Origin: Flammula alnicola
Taxonomy: Eukaryota; Basidiomycota; Agaricomycetes; Agaricales; Strophariaceae
Direction of reading: 5' to 3'
NCBI GenBank assembly: GCA_015499995.1
Contig: JADNRV010000005.1
Coordinates: 248,001-312,000 of the forward strand
Length of the DNA: 64,000 nucleotides
The position numbers and the translations under genes were made by a program. Numbering within the stretch: position 1 is the stretch's first letter; every line of letters starts with the position of its first letter. A model generated the notes under the pieces. That model did no database searches. It was not told where the DNA came from and saw only the letters and a program-made list of their open reading frames with translations. Shown here piece by piece: positions 23,713-34,300 of the stretch.

Positions 23713-25291
23713 GTGCCTGGCCATGGACCTGCACCCCCACCCGAGCAACGAGCGTCTGTCGGCACGAGTACTCACAATCTCCTGCTTCTTATACCGCTAA
23801 TACCAAGGCCGCCAGCATCGGCACCACTACGCACCCCAACCACAACATCACTACGCTCCTGTCCATCCCGTTCCCTATGCCGCCCATCAAGCACCTCAGC
23901 CTCAGCCCCTTTCTCCTCCTTCACCGGCGCCATCACCACTGCAGCCTATTCGAGACCCCTCACATACCCGATGGATGAGTGCGGCTGAGGCAGGATCCCT
24001 TCACTGCATGCCTCTGAACTCACCTCCGGCAGTCGCACATCGCCACTCCCAACCGGTATTCCAACCATCGGTACATGTACCTTCCCAGCCACCCTCACAA
24101 CCCCATCCCCATCTCCAAAGACTCTCGCGACACCATCCTCTCTCCCAACACCCCCAACCTCAAGGACCCCATCCCCAATGACCCTGCCAACTGCAACCGC
24201 ATCTCCAAGGAGCGCCCCATCCCAGACCCTCCCAACGCCAATCACCATCCCACCCGCACTCTCAACACCCCTGCCCTCACCTCCAACGACGACGACGACC
24301 GTCCCTCACAGACGCCTCCGTCGTCGAGCACACCGACGCCACCATCCGCGCCGTGTGCGACGCACTCGAGTCTGCACGTGCGCCAGGCCGTCGTCGCACT
24401 GCACCATGACTACGCGCACGCCCTCGAGGCGGAGCGGCGGGCGTGTGCGGCGGCAGGGTAAATACGCAGCCTGTGGACGTGGACGAGTGGGATGCATCGA
24501 AGCGCTGGCGCGTTCATGTGCTCTCGATGCGCGTATTTTTGACATGTAGGCTAGACGCTCATCGGCCCGGTCAGCACCCCAAACCCAACACGCTCCGCAC
24601 CAACACTAACACACCGTCGCCGTCGCTGCCACTGCATCTGTGGCTTTAGCGCAATACCACGGCCACCCGGGCCAGCTCTCCTTGTGCCAGCTCCAGGACC
24701 AAACCCATGCACAACGTACGTTGTCCCCACAAGTACTCTCCGGGGCGCCTGCACTGACACGGCTCTCCACATCAGCATCCACCTCCACATCCGTCTTTAC
24801 CTCCTCATCGGCATCGGCGTTGTCCTCGACGTGCTCGCGCTCTCATGCACCATTCACATCTCCTGTGGCTTTCGCCTCCAAGAGTATACATGGCGAGAAC
24901 GCGACACTGGTAGGCGAGGACGCACCGCACCGGCCGGAATGCATTCGCGTGCAAGGGTCGCTGCGGAAACGCTGACGGACAGAGTACGAGCAGGAGGAAG
25001 ATGCGTCGCCTCCCCCATGGAAACGCTACTTCCAATCCCAGCCCCAGTCCCAAATCCAACGCCAATCCCCATCCCATCCCAGCCGGAGCGCCAGCCATCC
25101 GTCCCCATTACCCCCTCGCAGAGTCCTGTAACATCTCCACCTCCGCCCCCGGACCAAGCTCGCAGGCAAAGTCGGATGCGAGGCCCAATCCAAACACAAA
25201 CGCATGCACAGGACCACGACAAGACCAGAGTGAGGCTCAAATCGTCGTCGTCAAATCCGAACCGATGGACGACGAGGGGCTTTCCACATAA
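23713..25291 (+). pseudogene. Decayed proline/glutamine/histidine-rich coding sequence
   Basis: Coding-like peptides run through this interval in changing frames: YAPQPQHHYAPVHPVPYAAH (about 23840), ASVVEHTDATIRAVCDALES (about 24330), RQAVVALHHDYAHALEAERR (about 24390), VDEWDASKRWRVHVLSMR (about 24480), and a C-terminus with VVVKSEPMDDEGLST and a stop at 25291. The VKSEP word resembles a sumoylation site. The composition fits a nuclear regulator with an alpha-helical segment. Frame changes and the lack of a 5' end (it abuts the duplication edge) point to a truncated, broken gene. Unrecorded introns or one-base sequence errors could explain some of the breaks. Confidence 0.45.
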
Positions 25292-25698
25292 TGGATTCTG
25301 CTAGTGGCACATTAGGAAGAACGTCTACCGTAGAGAGTGGTGACCATGTACCTACCCTTTGATCAGTTTCGTCGTTGCATAGTTCACGCTAAGTGCTGTT
25401 CTCGCAAGCCTTCCATCAACCAGCCTAAGTGGCCAATGACAATGGTAAGTACATGTTATTTCCTGCAAACGAAAACTGTGATGTGAGCTACATACACAGC
25501 GACATTTCAGAGGAGAGGGGAAAAAAAGGAAGCTTCAAGTAAAAGCAGAACAATAGCGTACATATGAAAACAGCAAAGCAAAGTGATTCGGAAACTGATA
25601 GCAAATGTGGAATTCAAAACACAGACCGAGCTCGAATGGAATATCTAAGGTTTCCACCGAGCTTCGCAACGGGTATCGATGTGGCTGCGTGAGCAACG

Positions 25699-26785
25699 TT
25701 ATTGCCCTTGGACGAGAGAAATGGCTCGACGAACTTGGACGACGGTTCCTACAATCAAGCTCGTGAGGAACACGCCGCTCGTGATGAAGGCCGCTTTGGT
25801 GTCGGCGGAATTTCCGCCATCGGGAGTGGGACCTCCGCCGATGTATCTATTCCAGGAGACGACCAATAACGTCAAGATACAAAAGAGAAGGGACCTGGTG
25901 AATGGTGAGTATCATATTTCATAAAATGCGAGTACCATAATATAACTAACCAGATCAAGTATGACATCGGAGACACTAGAGTTGTCCAGAAGGTAAGAGC
26001 CTTGGATGCAGACAAGCTCGATGACGCCTGCAAAATACAGAGTCATAGCTCGGTTAATTCTGCTGGTGGATTGGGTCAGCACGAAAGTCAGCGCACCTCA
26101 ACCCACAGGTGGGCAATTTGTCCACGATTTAACTTGGACTCCATACTGATGAACACTGCGCTCAGAAGGAACGCGCTACCGCTACAGACACAAGCCGCAA
26201 TTGTCGACGTGCGCGCAAGAGTGCTTTCGGTGACTCCAGGAATTTGAAGCAGCGTAAGGGACAATCTGAGAACCAGGTACGTGTCAGTGGTGCACTTACC
26301 GAGAAAAACTATTTACTTACGGGCAGAGAACTAGGCCTCCCTTGCACACCAGTGCCCAGATGTTGATCAGGTCTCTCGCAACATTGTTCCAGGATTGGAC
26401 TTCCGTGTCTGCTGGTGATGGCAGTGACGCTGTTTCTGCGCCAGTTGTCTCTGCTCGATATTCTGCGTAATAGACAGGGAGGAGACCTAGTGTAAGGGCC
26501 GTCCATAAAGCGATGAAGATGGTGTGAATGATATCCAGGTCCTTCATCTTCTGTCCCAGTTTGCTGAGTATATAGGAGATGAGTTTCGAGTTGTTAAATG
26601 AGTCAAAAGAAATCAAAGAACCTTTGGATGCTATGGAGAAACCGAATTTGTTCTTGAATCCAAGATGGCTGAAGCCCAGCAATGTAAGCGGTGACTTGTG
26701 AATTCTGGTCAACTATTTCGTGGGTGTACAAAGTTATTGAAGGAGTGGGGAAACCAGGGTTGTACTGTTCAGAATGATTTTCCAT
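25699..26785 (-). CDS. Multi-pass membrane protein, copy B2 (intact)
   Basis: It starts at 26785 (MENHSEQYNPGFPTPSITLY) and ends at 25699 (RRAISLVQGQ). Later exons match B1 exon for exon, with donors at LCP|, WVE| and LIW|. The first intron is short and its donor is uncertain (GTTGAC or GTCACC; acceptor TTCAAG at 26653). Unlike B1, the segment after that intron (SKGSLISFDSFNNSKLISY) stays open without relying on the downstream acceptor, so this is the cleaner B copy. Same helix pattern as A1 and B1; function unknown. Confidence 0.7.
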
Positions 26786-26837
26786 GTGTAATAGGTTTAG
26801 TTGTTGGTGGAGGACGATTGGCGTGGCACAAATCAAG

Positions 26838-26885
26838 TGAGCAATATGTATTGCGCTCCACTATTAGTAGATGTTTGTCGAGGCG
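26838..26885 (-). promoter_or_regulatory. Conserved motif upstream of B2
   Basis: Reading on the minus strand, CTACTAATAGTGGAGCGC then AATACATATTGCTCACTT lies about 55-100 bp before the B2 ATG, at the same spacing as upstream of B1. Confidence 0.4.
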
Positions 26886-27279
26886 CGTAAATTTGCTTGA
26901 ATGTGCCGGAGATCTAGAAACCCTATGCACACGCATGTCAAGCCCGTCGAGACTAGGTGACATCACTGCGGACTATTTTGCCGGGGGGTCAAAATGGGAA
27001 AAATTGGTCATTCCCAGGGTGTTCCGGAAGCAAAGCTGTGCGCTTTTGGGCCCAGGGTTTTCGTCCGAAATCTTGGAAAAAGATGCCAATAGTGTCTTAT
27101 TTAGGTAAACTATTCTGGCTGAGCTTTGGCTGAGCTTGCGGTGGCGCGCGAGACTTGTCTCAATTCGGCTTATTTGGTCACGTAATTGAGAATTGATCGC
27201 GAATCGGGCGCTTTCCCAGGCTGCCTCAGAAGGAAATCCCTGGGTATGGCGAAGCTGCCGTGGATCTGACACCTCTTGC

Positions 27280-27975
27280 ACGTAATTGTGCCGAGGTATC
27301 GTTCAATTGGTCTTTTTAGATCCAGGCACAGAGTCCGGGTAATCCCGGAGACTTTCCTTTTCTAGGCGAAATCACCCAACCCTTGTCACATCCCGCCATG
27401 CCGATGGTGCCGTGGCGCGCAGACCAAATGCAGAAGCCGCTCCCATCTCCTGCTCGCCATTAACGACGGCGAGCAGGCTATTTCCACCATTCCTCGACCG
27501 TTTCCCTCCGTTTTTTGGTGTTTAGGATTTTTAAAGTACCCATACATATTTAATATTATGTTATATGTGTGAAAATACATCTAGAAGTGCTCTAAATGCC
27601 TGTTCTGTACCCTCTATATCAAGTCACATTTGCCTTCCTTTAGACGTTTTCAGACACATTTTCGTACAGATAATGTGATATTATATATATTCAGGTATAT
27701 TTCACTTTTATTAACAGAAAACTTGAAGGAAAACGCTTGAGGAATGATGGAAATAGCCTGCTCACTGTTGCAGACAACGAGCACGGGTGGAATGAAACCT
27801 GTGGGAACGAGCCGAGAAACTTCCGCATTTGGGATTTGACCCTTGCTGCCGAAGGGCATGGGGCCACATCTGGCCACATGTGCTCGGTGTGACTGATGGC
27901 AACCGTAAATGGGGAACTTATGTAATTTTGATGGGATCTTAAAAGACCAATCGAAGTATGCCTCTAATTGTGCCT
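27280..27975. repeat. Large imperfect inverted repeat (foldback)
   Basis: Arms of roughly 235-255 bp (27280-27515 and 27718-27975) are related in reverse complement. The best block is GAGCAGGCTATTTCCACCAT against GAGCAGGCTATTTCCATCAT, and the outer block is ATTGGTCTTTT.AGATCC. The 200-bp centre is AT-rich. The arms are diverged, so this is an old foldback or MITE-like element. No coding sequence was seen. Confidence 0.6.
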
Positions 27976-28395
27976 AACTCGACCTGTCACGCCCTAGGCC
28001 GAATTCAGTCATCTACTCGATTTGGGCTTGTGGGAATAACACCGGCTGCCATCAAGAATCAAAATACGCCCGTATTTTGGTATTGATGTGTACAGCCCAG
28101 ATGATCCTACATAGTGTTACGTATTTACTTCTTAACTTGCTATTCGAGCGGGCTACAGAATTTTTTGGCTTTATTGGGCGTAGTCAAAGTGAAAATTTTC
28201 TTTCCAGAATCCATCGAGGATGCTCATTGCTTCTGTAGAATCAAGAATCCTCCTGGCTCGACGTTTACTCAAAATTCATTCATTCTGACGACGTCGTGTC
28301 AGTTGCTGCACAGGAAACTGCGGGGCTGCATGTATGTGGTAAACTGGGCGACTGGAACATCGATAGCGGCTTGTAGGTTTTCTAACATGTTATTA

Positions 28396-28502
28396 ACATG
28401 TTAAATATCCATTTTCATGTTATTAACTTTGCGAGAAACTCGATTATGTAATAGCTATGACGTAGTTATATAACTGTTAATAACATGGATATTTAACATA
28501 AC
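28396..28502. repeat. Short AT-rich inverted repeat
   Basis: ATGTTAAATATCCA....ATGTTATTAAC near 28400-28430 is matched in reverse complement by GTTAATAACATGGATATTTAACAT near 28475-28500. It would form a hairpin with a loop of about 50 nt. Its role is unknown. Confidence 0.5.
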
Positions 28503-28568
28503 ATGAGGTCCCGATATTTTATCACATATATCACATGGTGAAATAATATCTAACCCTGCCCTACGGGC

Positions 28569-28606
28569 CATCAGCGATGCGCTCATCAGTCTATTAATAG
28601 ATATTT
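28569..28606 (-). repeat. Fourth copy of the CTATTAATAG motif
   Basis: GCGCTCATCAGTCTATTAATAG reads here on the plus strand, the opposite orientation to the copy before B1. No gene starts just to its left. Confidence 0.4.
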
Positions 28607-28666
28607 ATCCGAGTTGTAGTACTAAGTAGGTAGCGCCGGATCGGTGGTAGCCATAGTATCCCCCGT

Positions 28667-28914
28667 TGGAGTGTTGGGCTTTGGCACAACTCTCCAGGCG
28701 ATCACGTGACATTCCATACATAGACACGCATGTTCGTAGTACTAGTAGACTCTATCTCATTCTTCTTGCATCGTCCGAGCGCGCGACTAGCTCAGGACCT
28801 CTCCAGACACCCTCGGCCTCCCCATTTGGAGATAGAGTCTACTACGAACATGCGTGTCTACGTATGAAATGTTACGTGATCGCCTGGAGAGTTGGGCCAA
28901 AGCCCAACACTCCA
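28667..28914. mobile_element. Foldback MITE, 248 bp, with 4-bp target duplication
   Basis: Terminal inverted repeats of about 86-92 bp (28667-28758 and 28829-28914) start TGGAGTGTTGGGCTTTGGC. They have only a few mismatches and one 6-bp indel. CCGT flanks both ends (28663-28666 and 28915-28918), consistent with a 4-bp target-site duplication. The 70-bp centre has no coding content, so this is a non-autonomous element. Its superfamily is not assigned. Confidence 0.75.
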
Positions 28915-29091
28915 CCGTGTACTTACCATACGCACAGCCTCGAACCCAAAGTCTTGGCACTTTCTATTAATATTAGAAGGGACGCGGCGAAAGTTCTATT
29001 ACATCGTCTCCAGTGCCCGTATCCTTCCCTGATTTGTTCCATCGCTAATCTAATAAGTTTTTCCTCCACCAAAAACTAAACCTATTACAAC

Positions 29092-29511
29092 ATGGGAAGT
29101 TATTCTGAGCAGTACAACCCTGGTTTCCCCATTCCTTCAACCACTTTGTACACCCACGAAAGCGTGGACCAGAATTCACAAGTCACCCCTGGGCTTCAGC
29201 CATCTTGGATTCAAGAACAAATGCAGTCTCTCTGTAGCGTCCAAAGGTCCTTTTATTTCTGCTGACTCGTTGAACAACCTGAAACTCATCTCCTACATAC
29301 TCAGCGAACTGGGACAGAAGATGAAGAACCTGAATGTCGTTCACACGATCTTCATTGTTTTATGGACGGCCCTTACGCTAGGTCTTCTTCCTGTGTATTA
29401 CGCCGAACATCGAGCAGAGACGACTGGCGCGGAAACAGCATCACTGCCCCCACCAGCAGACACCGAAGTCCAATCCTGGAATAATGTTGCGAGAGACCTG
29501 ATCAACATCTG
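29092..29511 (+). pseudogene. Membrane protein copy B3, cut off by the LTR element
   Basis: It starts at 29092 (MGSYSEQYNPGFPI...) and follows B1/B2 through SWNNVARDLINI, where the left LTR begins at 29512. The rest of the gene is not found on the other side of the element (from 36956). Only the polar N-terminus, the first hydrophobic segment and the linker remain. Confidence 0.85.
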
Positions 29512-29967
29512 TGTTACGACTTGACAAGCAATAAGGTATCCAACAGGATAAATAATGCCTAAGTCGTACTTCAAGACTGAGATCGAGGTTCGAAGTCACT
29601 TAAGCGTTCGCAAACGTCTTAGAGTGTTCAAGAGAGTTCAAGGTGTACTAGGTACTCGAGATATGATTCTCAAGATCTAGCTAAAGAATACATCGTATGC
29701 TACTCTAGTATTTATACTAAGTAGCGAGTCCGGAGTAATAGATAGAACACGTCTCAGACGTGTTATGATACTTGTAAGATATCCATCGCGAAGCCGATGG
29801 ATGTAAAACAGATAAAAGTGAAACATATAACAGAAACAGGATATGGGGGAGAGCTATGCGGCAAATGATGGGATCGGGAGTGGATAGAAGGTGCATAGCT
29901 AGCGTTAGTAAAGAGAAAAAGTACGTGCGTACGAGCGTGCGTGCGCGAACCAGGTGCGATCGTAACA
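29512..29967 (-). repeat. 3' LTR, 456 bp
   Basis: It begins TGTTACGA and ends TCGTAACA, a perfect 8-bp terminal inverted repeat with TG..CA ends. It carries the same TATA box (29709-29716 on minus) and self-complementary primer block (29672-29683) as the 5' LTR. Confidence 0.95.
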
Positions 29968-29985
29968 TTACCCCCTCTCTAGATC
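29968..29985 (-). promoter_or_regulatory. Polypurine tract
   Basis: On the minus strand, AGAGAGGGGGTAA directly precedes the 3' LTR. This is the usual position and composition of the plus-strand primer, and it fixes the element's orientation. Confidence 0.8.
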
Positions 29986-30006
29986 GAAGACGTCCTCGTC
30001 TTCAAG

Positions 30007-31325
30007 CTAATCACGTCTGCTTTCCAAGTAGGGACTCCTGTTGTAAGGGTCATCGTCAGGGTTCCTGTCTTCATAGTACCGAAATGGGCAGCTGAGTGTC
30101 GTGTGCCCTGGATGGTATCGTCGACACAATCCGCATTGGTAAGAAGGACAGTCGACTGCTACATGACCTTCTCCACCGCATTCAGTGCAACGAGTGCCAG
30201 GTGGCGTTCGGGGTAGTCTTGCGTACGCTGCATCATAAGGGGGTGGTCGAAAGAGCTGTCTGTTCTTGTGATTGAGGGTTCGTTTGGGATGACGATGGCT
30301 GGGTCCGGCGGTAGATGGTACTGGTGGAGGATAAGTCGGTCGTGGGGGGAGTTCGCGAGACAGGTTGACCGTTCTGGCTCGAGGAGTGGGTTGTCGTGGG
30401 GGAGTAGGGAATCGATCAACGAGTATGGGGGAGTCTTCATCTCCTGTTCCAGTCAAAGAGGGTTGTTGGCGAAGGAGGAGTTCATAGGCGTTCCTGAAGG
30501 TGATATTGTTGTTCAGTCTGTCGATCAGACTGGATGTTCGTTCGTTCAAGCGATTAGTACGAAGGGCGATGGTGTCAATGGTGTTGCTCATAAGTTGTCG
30601 GATGGCTCGAGTTTCGATAGAAATAGCACGGATGTCGTTGAGGCAAGCAAAGGTAGTGTTTGCCTCAGGGTCAAGTTGGATCAAGGTCTGAAGCAACCCA
30701 ACATGAGTTCCGTTTTCGAAGATTCGGTCTAAGGAGTTTTGGGTGATGGATCTGGTGATGGTTCGTTCACGTTCTGGAAGACTATTCGGGTCGGCCTCAC
30801 TGGCTTCTCTCTCGATAACGATCGAGCTAGGTCCTCTCGATGAGGGAGGCGAGTTCATTGGTGACTGCGTGTAGGGAGGAGAGGGAGCGGAGTCTTTTAA
30901 TGCTCGAGGGGAGGACAGGGAGTTCTGAGACATCGTTAGGGTGGAAGAGGATTGGAAGGGAGTTCTTTCGGGAGGGTTCAAGTTTCGAGGTGAGGCTGGC
31001 TCTAAGTTCTAGTGGATGGTCGAGAGGTCGCCCAAGTTTAAATAGTCTCTTGTCCCTCCACCCTTTTTCTGGATCGTTGAAGGAGGAGTTCAGGAGGGAT
31101 TCGAGCTGTGCAAGGCGATACTCGAGTCTGAGTCTGATCATTTCCAGGTTGAGCATCTCGCGTTCCCATTCTTCTTGTTCGTTGTCATCAGTGTTTCGCA
31201 CCGGTTTCCAGTCCAGGAAGATTCCAGAGAAGTAGGGTAAGGGTGGTGAATATTTTGGGACAGGGGGTAAGGCGATGTCGTTGGTCATGATTCGATGGGC
31301 TAAGGCAGTGAGGCTTGACATGATC
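30007..31325 (-). CDS. Extra 3' reading frame of the LTR element with zinc knuckles
   Basis: It lies between the integrase end and the 3' LTR. The first part (from about 31321, MSSLTALAHRIMTNDIALPP) is a charged helical region. The second (30981-30007) is P/S-rich, with a helical block (LLQTLIQLDPEANTTFACLN). It ends with CTECGGEGHVAVDC (a CCHC knuckle) and a second Cys/His group, CGLCRRYHPGHTTLSC. The two parts are in different frames that overlap by about 150 bp, so a frameshift, an intron or a sequence error joins them. Standard Ty3/Gypsy elements lack such a frame. It may bind nucleic acid; role unknown. Confidence 0.65.
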
Positions 31326-31353
31326 CGGCTGTGTTCGGGATGATCGTCAAATG

Positions 31354-34300
31354 TCAGAGGTCGTGGCGCTGTTTGTAGGTGTCCAAAATTTCCTGTGCGT
31401 TGGCAAATGACTCCTCTGGTTCCCACGTGGTCTCGGTGATCGAATATCCTTCCCAACTGGTCAAGTACATCACCTGTTTGTTTCGAAGCTTTTTGTGGTT
31501 AAGAATAGCTTTGACCTCGTATTCTTCTTCTCCATCAATGATATCAGGAGGTGGCTGTGTGAAGTTCTTCCCGTAGATGTCGTTTTCCGTGTATGGCATG
31601 AGGAGAGTGGCATGGAATACATCGTGGATCTTCCAGTTCTTGGGGAGTTGAAGGCGATACGTTGATGGTCCGAGAACATCTAGGATTTCGAATGGTCCTT
31701 CGCGTTTTGGCTTCATCTTTTTGTTATACCGGGTTTTCAGATTTCTGGAATCAAGCCACACTTTTTGTCCTTTTTTGAATGGGACAAAGTTTGATCGGCG
31801 ACGTTCGGCCATTCTTGCTCTTGCCAGCTCATGTGCGGCAAGGGCTTCCTTTCGGTCTTCGATTAGGTGTTTCATTCTTTCTTCAACGTTTGGAAATTTT
31901 GTGTTTTCGTATGACGTGGGGATTGCCAATGGTGAATATCCCAAGGTTAGTTCGAACGGGGTTCTTGTCCTATCTGCGTGTCTCCGATCGTTGTAGGTGA
32001 ATTCCATGGTGCTTAACTTGTAGAGCCAAGTGTCTGGGTTTGATGAGCAAAAGATTGAAATATAGGCTTCAATTTCTTGATTGACTCGTTCAGTGGCTCC
32101 ATCCCCTTGTGGATGGTAAGCGGTCGTCAATTTTGATTTGATTCCAAGGAGTCGGAGGAGTTCTCTAAATGCTCTTGCAGCGAATTGGGGGCCTCGGTCA
32201 GACAGGATACTGTCAGATAGACCAAACCTCTTGTAAAGGTTGTCAAGTAAAAGTTGGCCTGTCTCTTCTTCTGTTGTCGAAGTAGAACAGGGGATGGTGA
32301 TCACCCCCCCGGTAGATCCATGGTCGACCACGACCAATACGGCGTCTTTCCCTTCAATAGGTGGTAATCCGGTAATGAAGTCCATTGTTGGGTCTGCCCA
32401 TGGTCTTTTCGATTCTGAGCCTTCGATTGGCATTAAGCTTGGCTTGGAAGGTGACCTGTTTATTTTAAATTGTTGGCATGCGCCACATCCTTTTACGTAG
32501 TTGTTGACAAAGGTTCGCATGCCGGGCCACCAATAATGTTCCTTGAGCGCGTTAAAGGTTTCTAGTTGTCCAGGGTGTCCAGCAGTGGGTGAATCATGGT
32601 ATCTCTTCACAATTTCTCGACGTAGGTTCCGGTCATCCGGTATATAATTCTTGCCTTTATAAAAGAGCATGTCCTTTCCGTCTAGGTCTTCGATTGTCCA
32701 GTCTTCAAGGTCGTTTTGCAAGTTCTTTGGTCCATCATCTAATAGACGTTTAATTGCCTCTGTTGCTTCCGTGTCATATTTCTCCGAGGAAGCAATCTTT
32801 TCTTGGAGGTCGAGGTCGATTAGATTGATGAATAGGTTTTCTGGTAGTAAGGTTTGGTCTTCATTGTCATGGTCCTCGTCAGGGATGAAGTCTGGTCGTC
32901 GGGACAGGGTATCAGATTGAACCATCTTGCTTCCTGCTTGATGGATCAATTTGATATCAAATTCGGATAGGTAGAGCGACCATCTGGCTTGTCTTCGATT
33001 TAGTTTCTGTGTCGATCTGAAATACATCAAGTTTTTATGGTCTGAGTGGATTATTGTCGTGAACTGGGAGCCTTGAATATAGTGTCGCCATTCCTGCAGG
33101 GCTCTGATCATTGCTAGAAGTTCCCTGTCATAGATCTCATAGTTTCGTTCGGCTGGTGAGAAGGTTTTCGAAATGAAACTGCAAGGGTGTAGTTGTCCGT
33201 TTGAGTCTTCTTGCATCAGGACTGCTCCAGATGCATATTTAGAAGCATCACACTCGATGAGGAAGGGCTTGGAGGTGTCTGCCATTATCAAGACGGGTTC
33301 TTCAGTAAACCGTTTCTTCAGTTCGTCGAATGATTTTTGGGCTGCAGTAGTCCAGTCGAAGTTCTTGTCCTTTTTTAGTAATTCATTTAGTGATCGGGCT
33401 ATTTCTGAATATGCCCGGATGAATCGCCGGTAGAAGTTGCCGAAGCCCAGGAATGATCGGACCTGCTTGACTGTTTTGGGAATTGGCCAATCTCGGATGC
33501 CTTTGAGCTTCGAAGGATCCATCGAGATCTGGCCTTCTTCATGATCATTCCCAGGTATTCCAGTTTTAGTTGTTCGAAAAAACATTTCTCCGGTTTCAGA
33601 TAGAGGTCGTTTTCCCTGAGGCGTTGGAGGACGCGTTTTGTGTATTCTCGCAATCTGAGTTTATCCTTGGAGAAGATCAGGATGTCGTCCATATAGATGA
33701 TTATCCAATGTTCGATGCCTGTTTCTGACATCATGTCTTTGAAGATGTCATCCATCATTCCTTGGAAGGTGGCTGGGGAATTGCACATTCCGAAGAACAT
33801 GACTGTGGGTTCGAAAAGTCCCTTGTTGGTTTTAAAAGCCGCTTTCCATTCGTCGCCTTTTCGGATTCGAACATTGTTGTATCCCCATCGGACATCGAGT
33901 TTAGTGAAATATTTGGCGCCCTTCAGTTTGTCCATAAGTTCCGGGATCAGTGGTAGTGGGTAGGCATTTTTGATGGTCCAATCATTCAGAAACCGATAAT
34001 CTTGACAGGGTCTGAGTTTCCCATCTTTCTTTTGAACAAAGAAGAATGAAGATCCCATGGGAGATTTCGATGGTCTGATATATCCTTTTCCAGGTTTGAC
34101 TTTATGAATTTGTCCAGTTCGATTTCTTCCGGTTGCGATAGATTATAGGCTTTGAAAACCTTTGGTTCGAAGCCTTCTTTCATTTCGATTTTATGATCCC
34201 ATGATCGGGATATAGGAAATCGGTTTGCTGTCTTTTCATCGAATAGGTCCAGGTAGTCGTGGTATTCTGCCGGTATCATCTGTTCCAAGGTTCTCCCTTC

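Larger units (their letters stand above)
25370..26885 (-). repeat. Inverted duplicate of the B1 unit (17.84-19.4 kb)
   Basis: The B1 gene, its upstream motif and about 350 bp of 3' flank, including the GTACTTACCATT...AGGCTG..TTGATGGAAGGC segment, recur here on the minus strand. The order of A2 and B2 along the chromosome does not match a single inverted copy of an A1-B1 block, so at least two events are needed. Confidence 0.75.

Noticed and set aside
24684..25304. 206-codon open frame in the P-rich region
   Set aside because: All three frames are nearly free of stops because of base composition. Coding-like blocks switch frame, so this single frame is not a reliable gene.
28667..28914. Possible CRISPR-like or regulatory palindrome
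   Set aside because: A eukaryotic setting, a single pair of arms and a target-site duplication make it a MITE.
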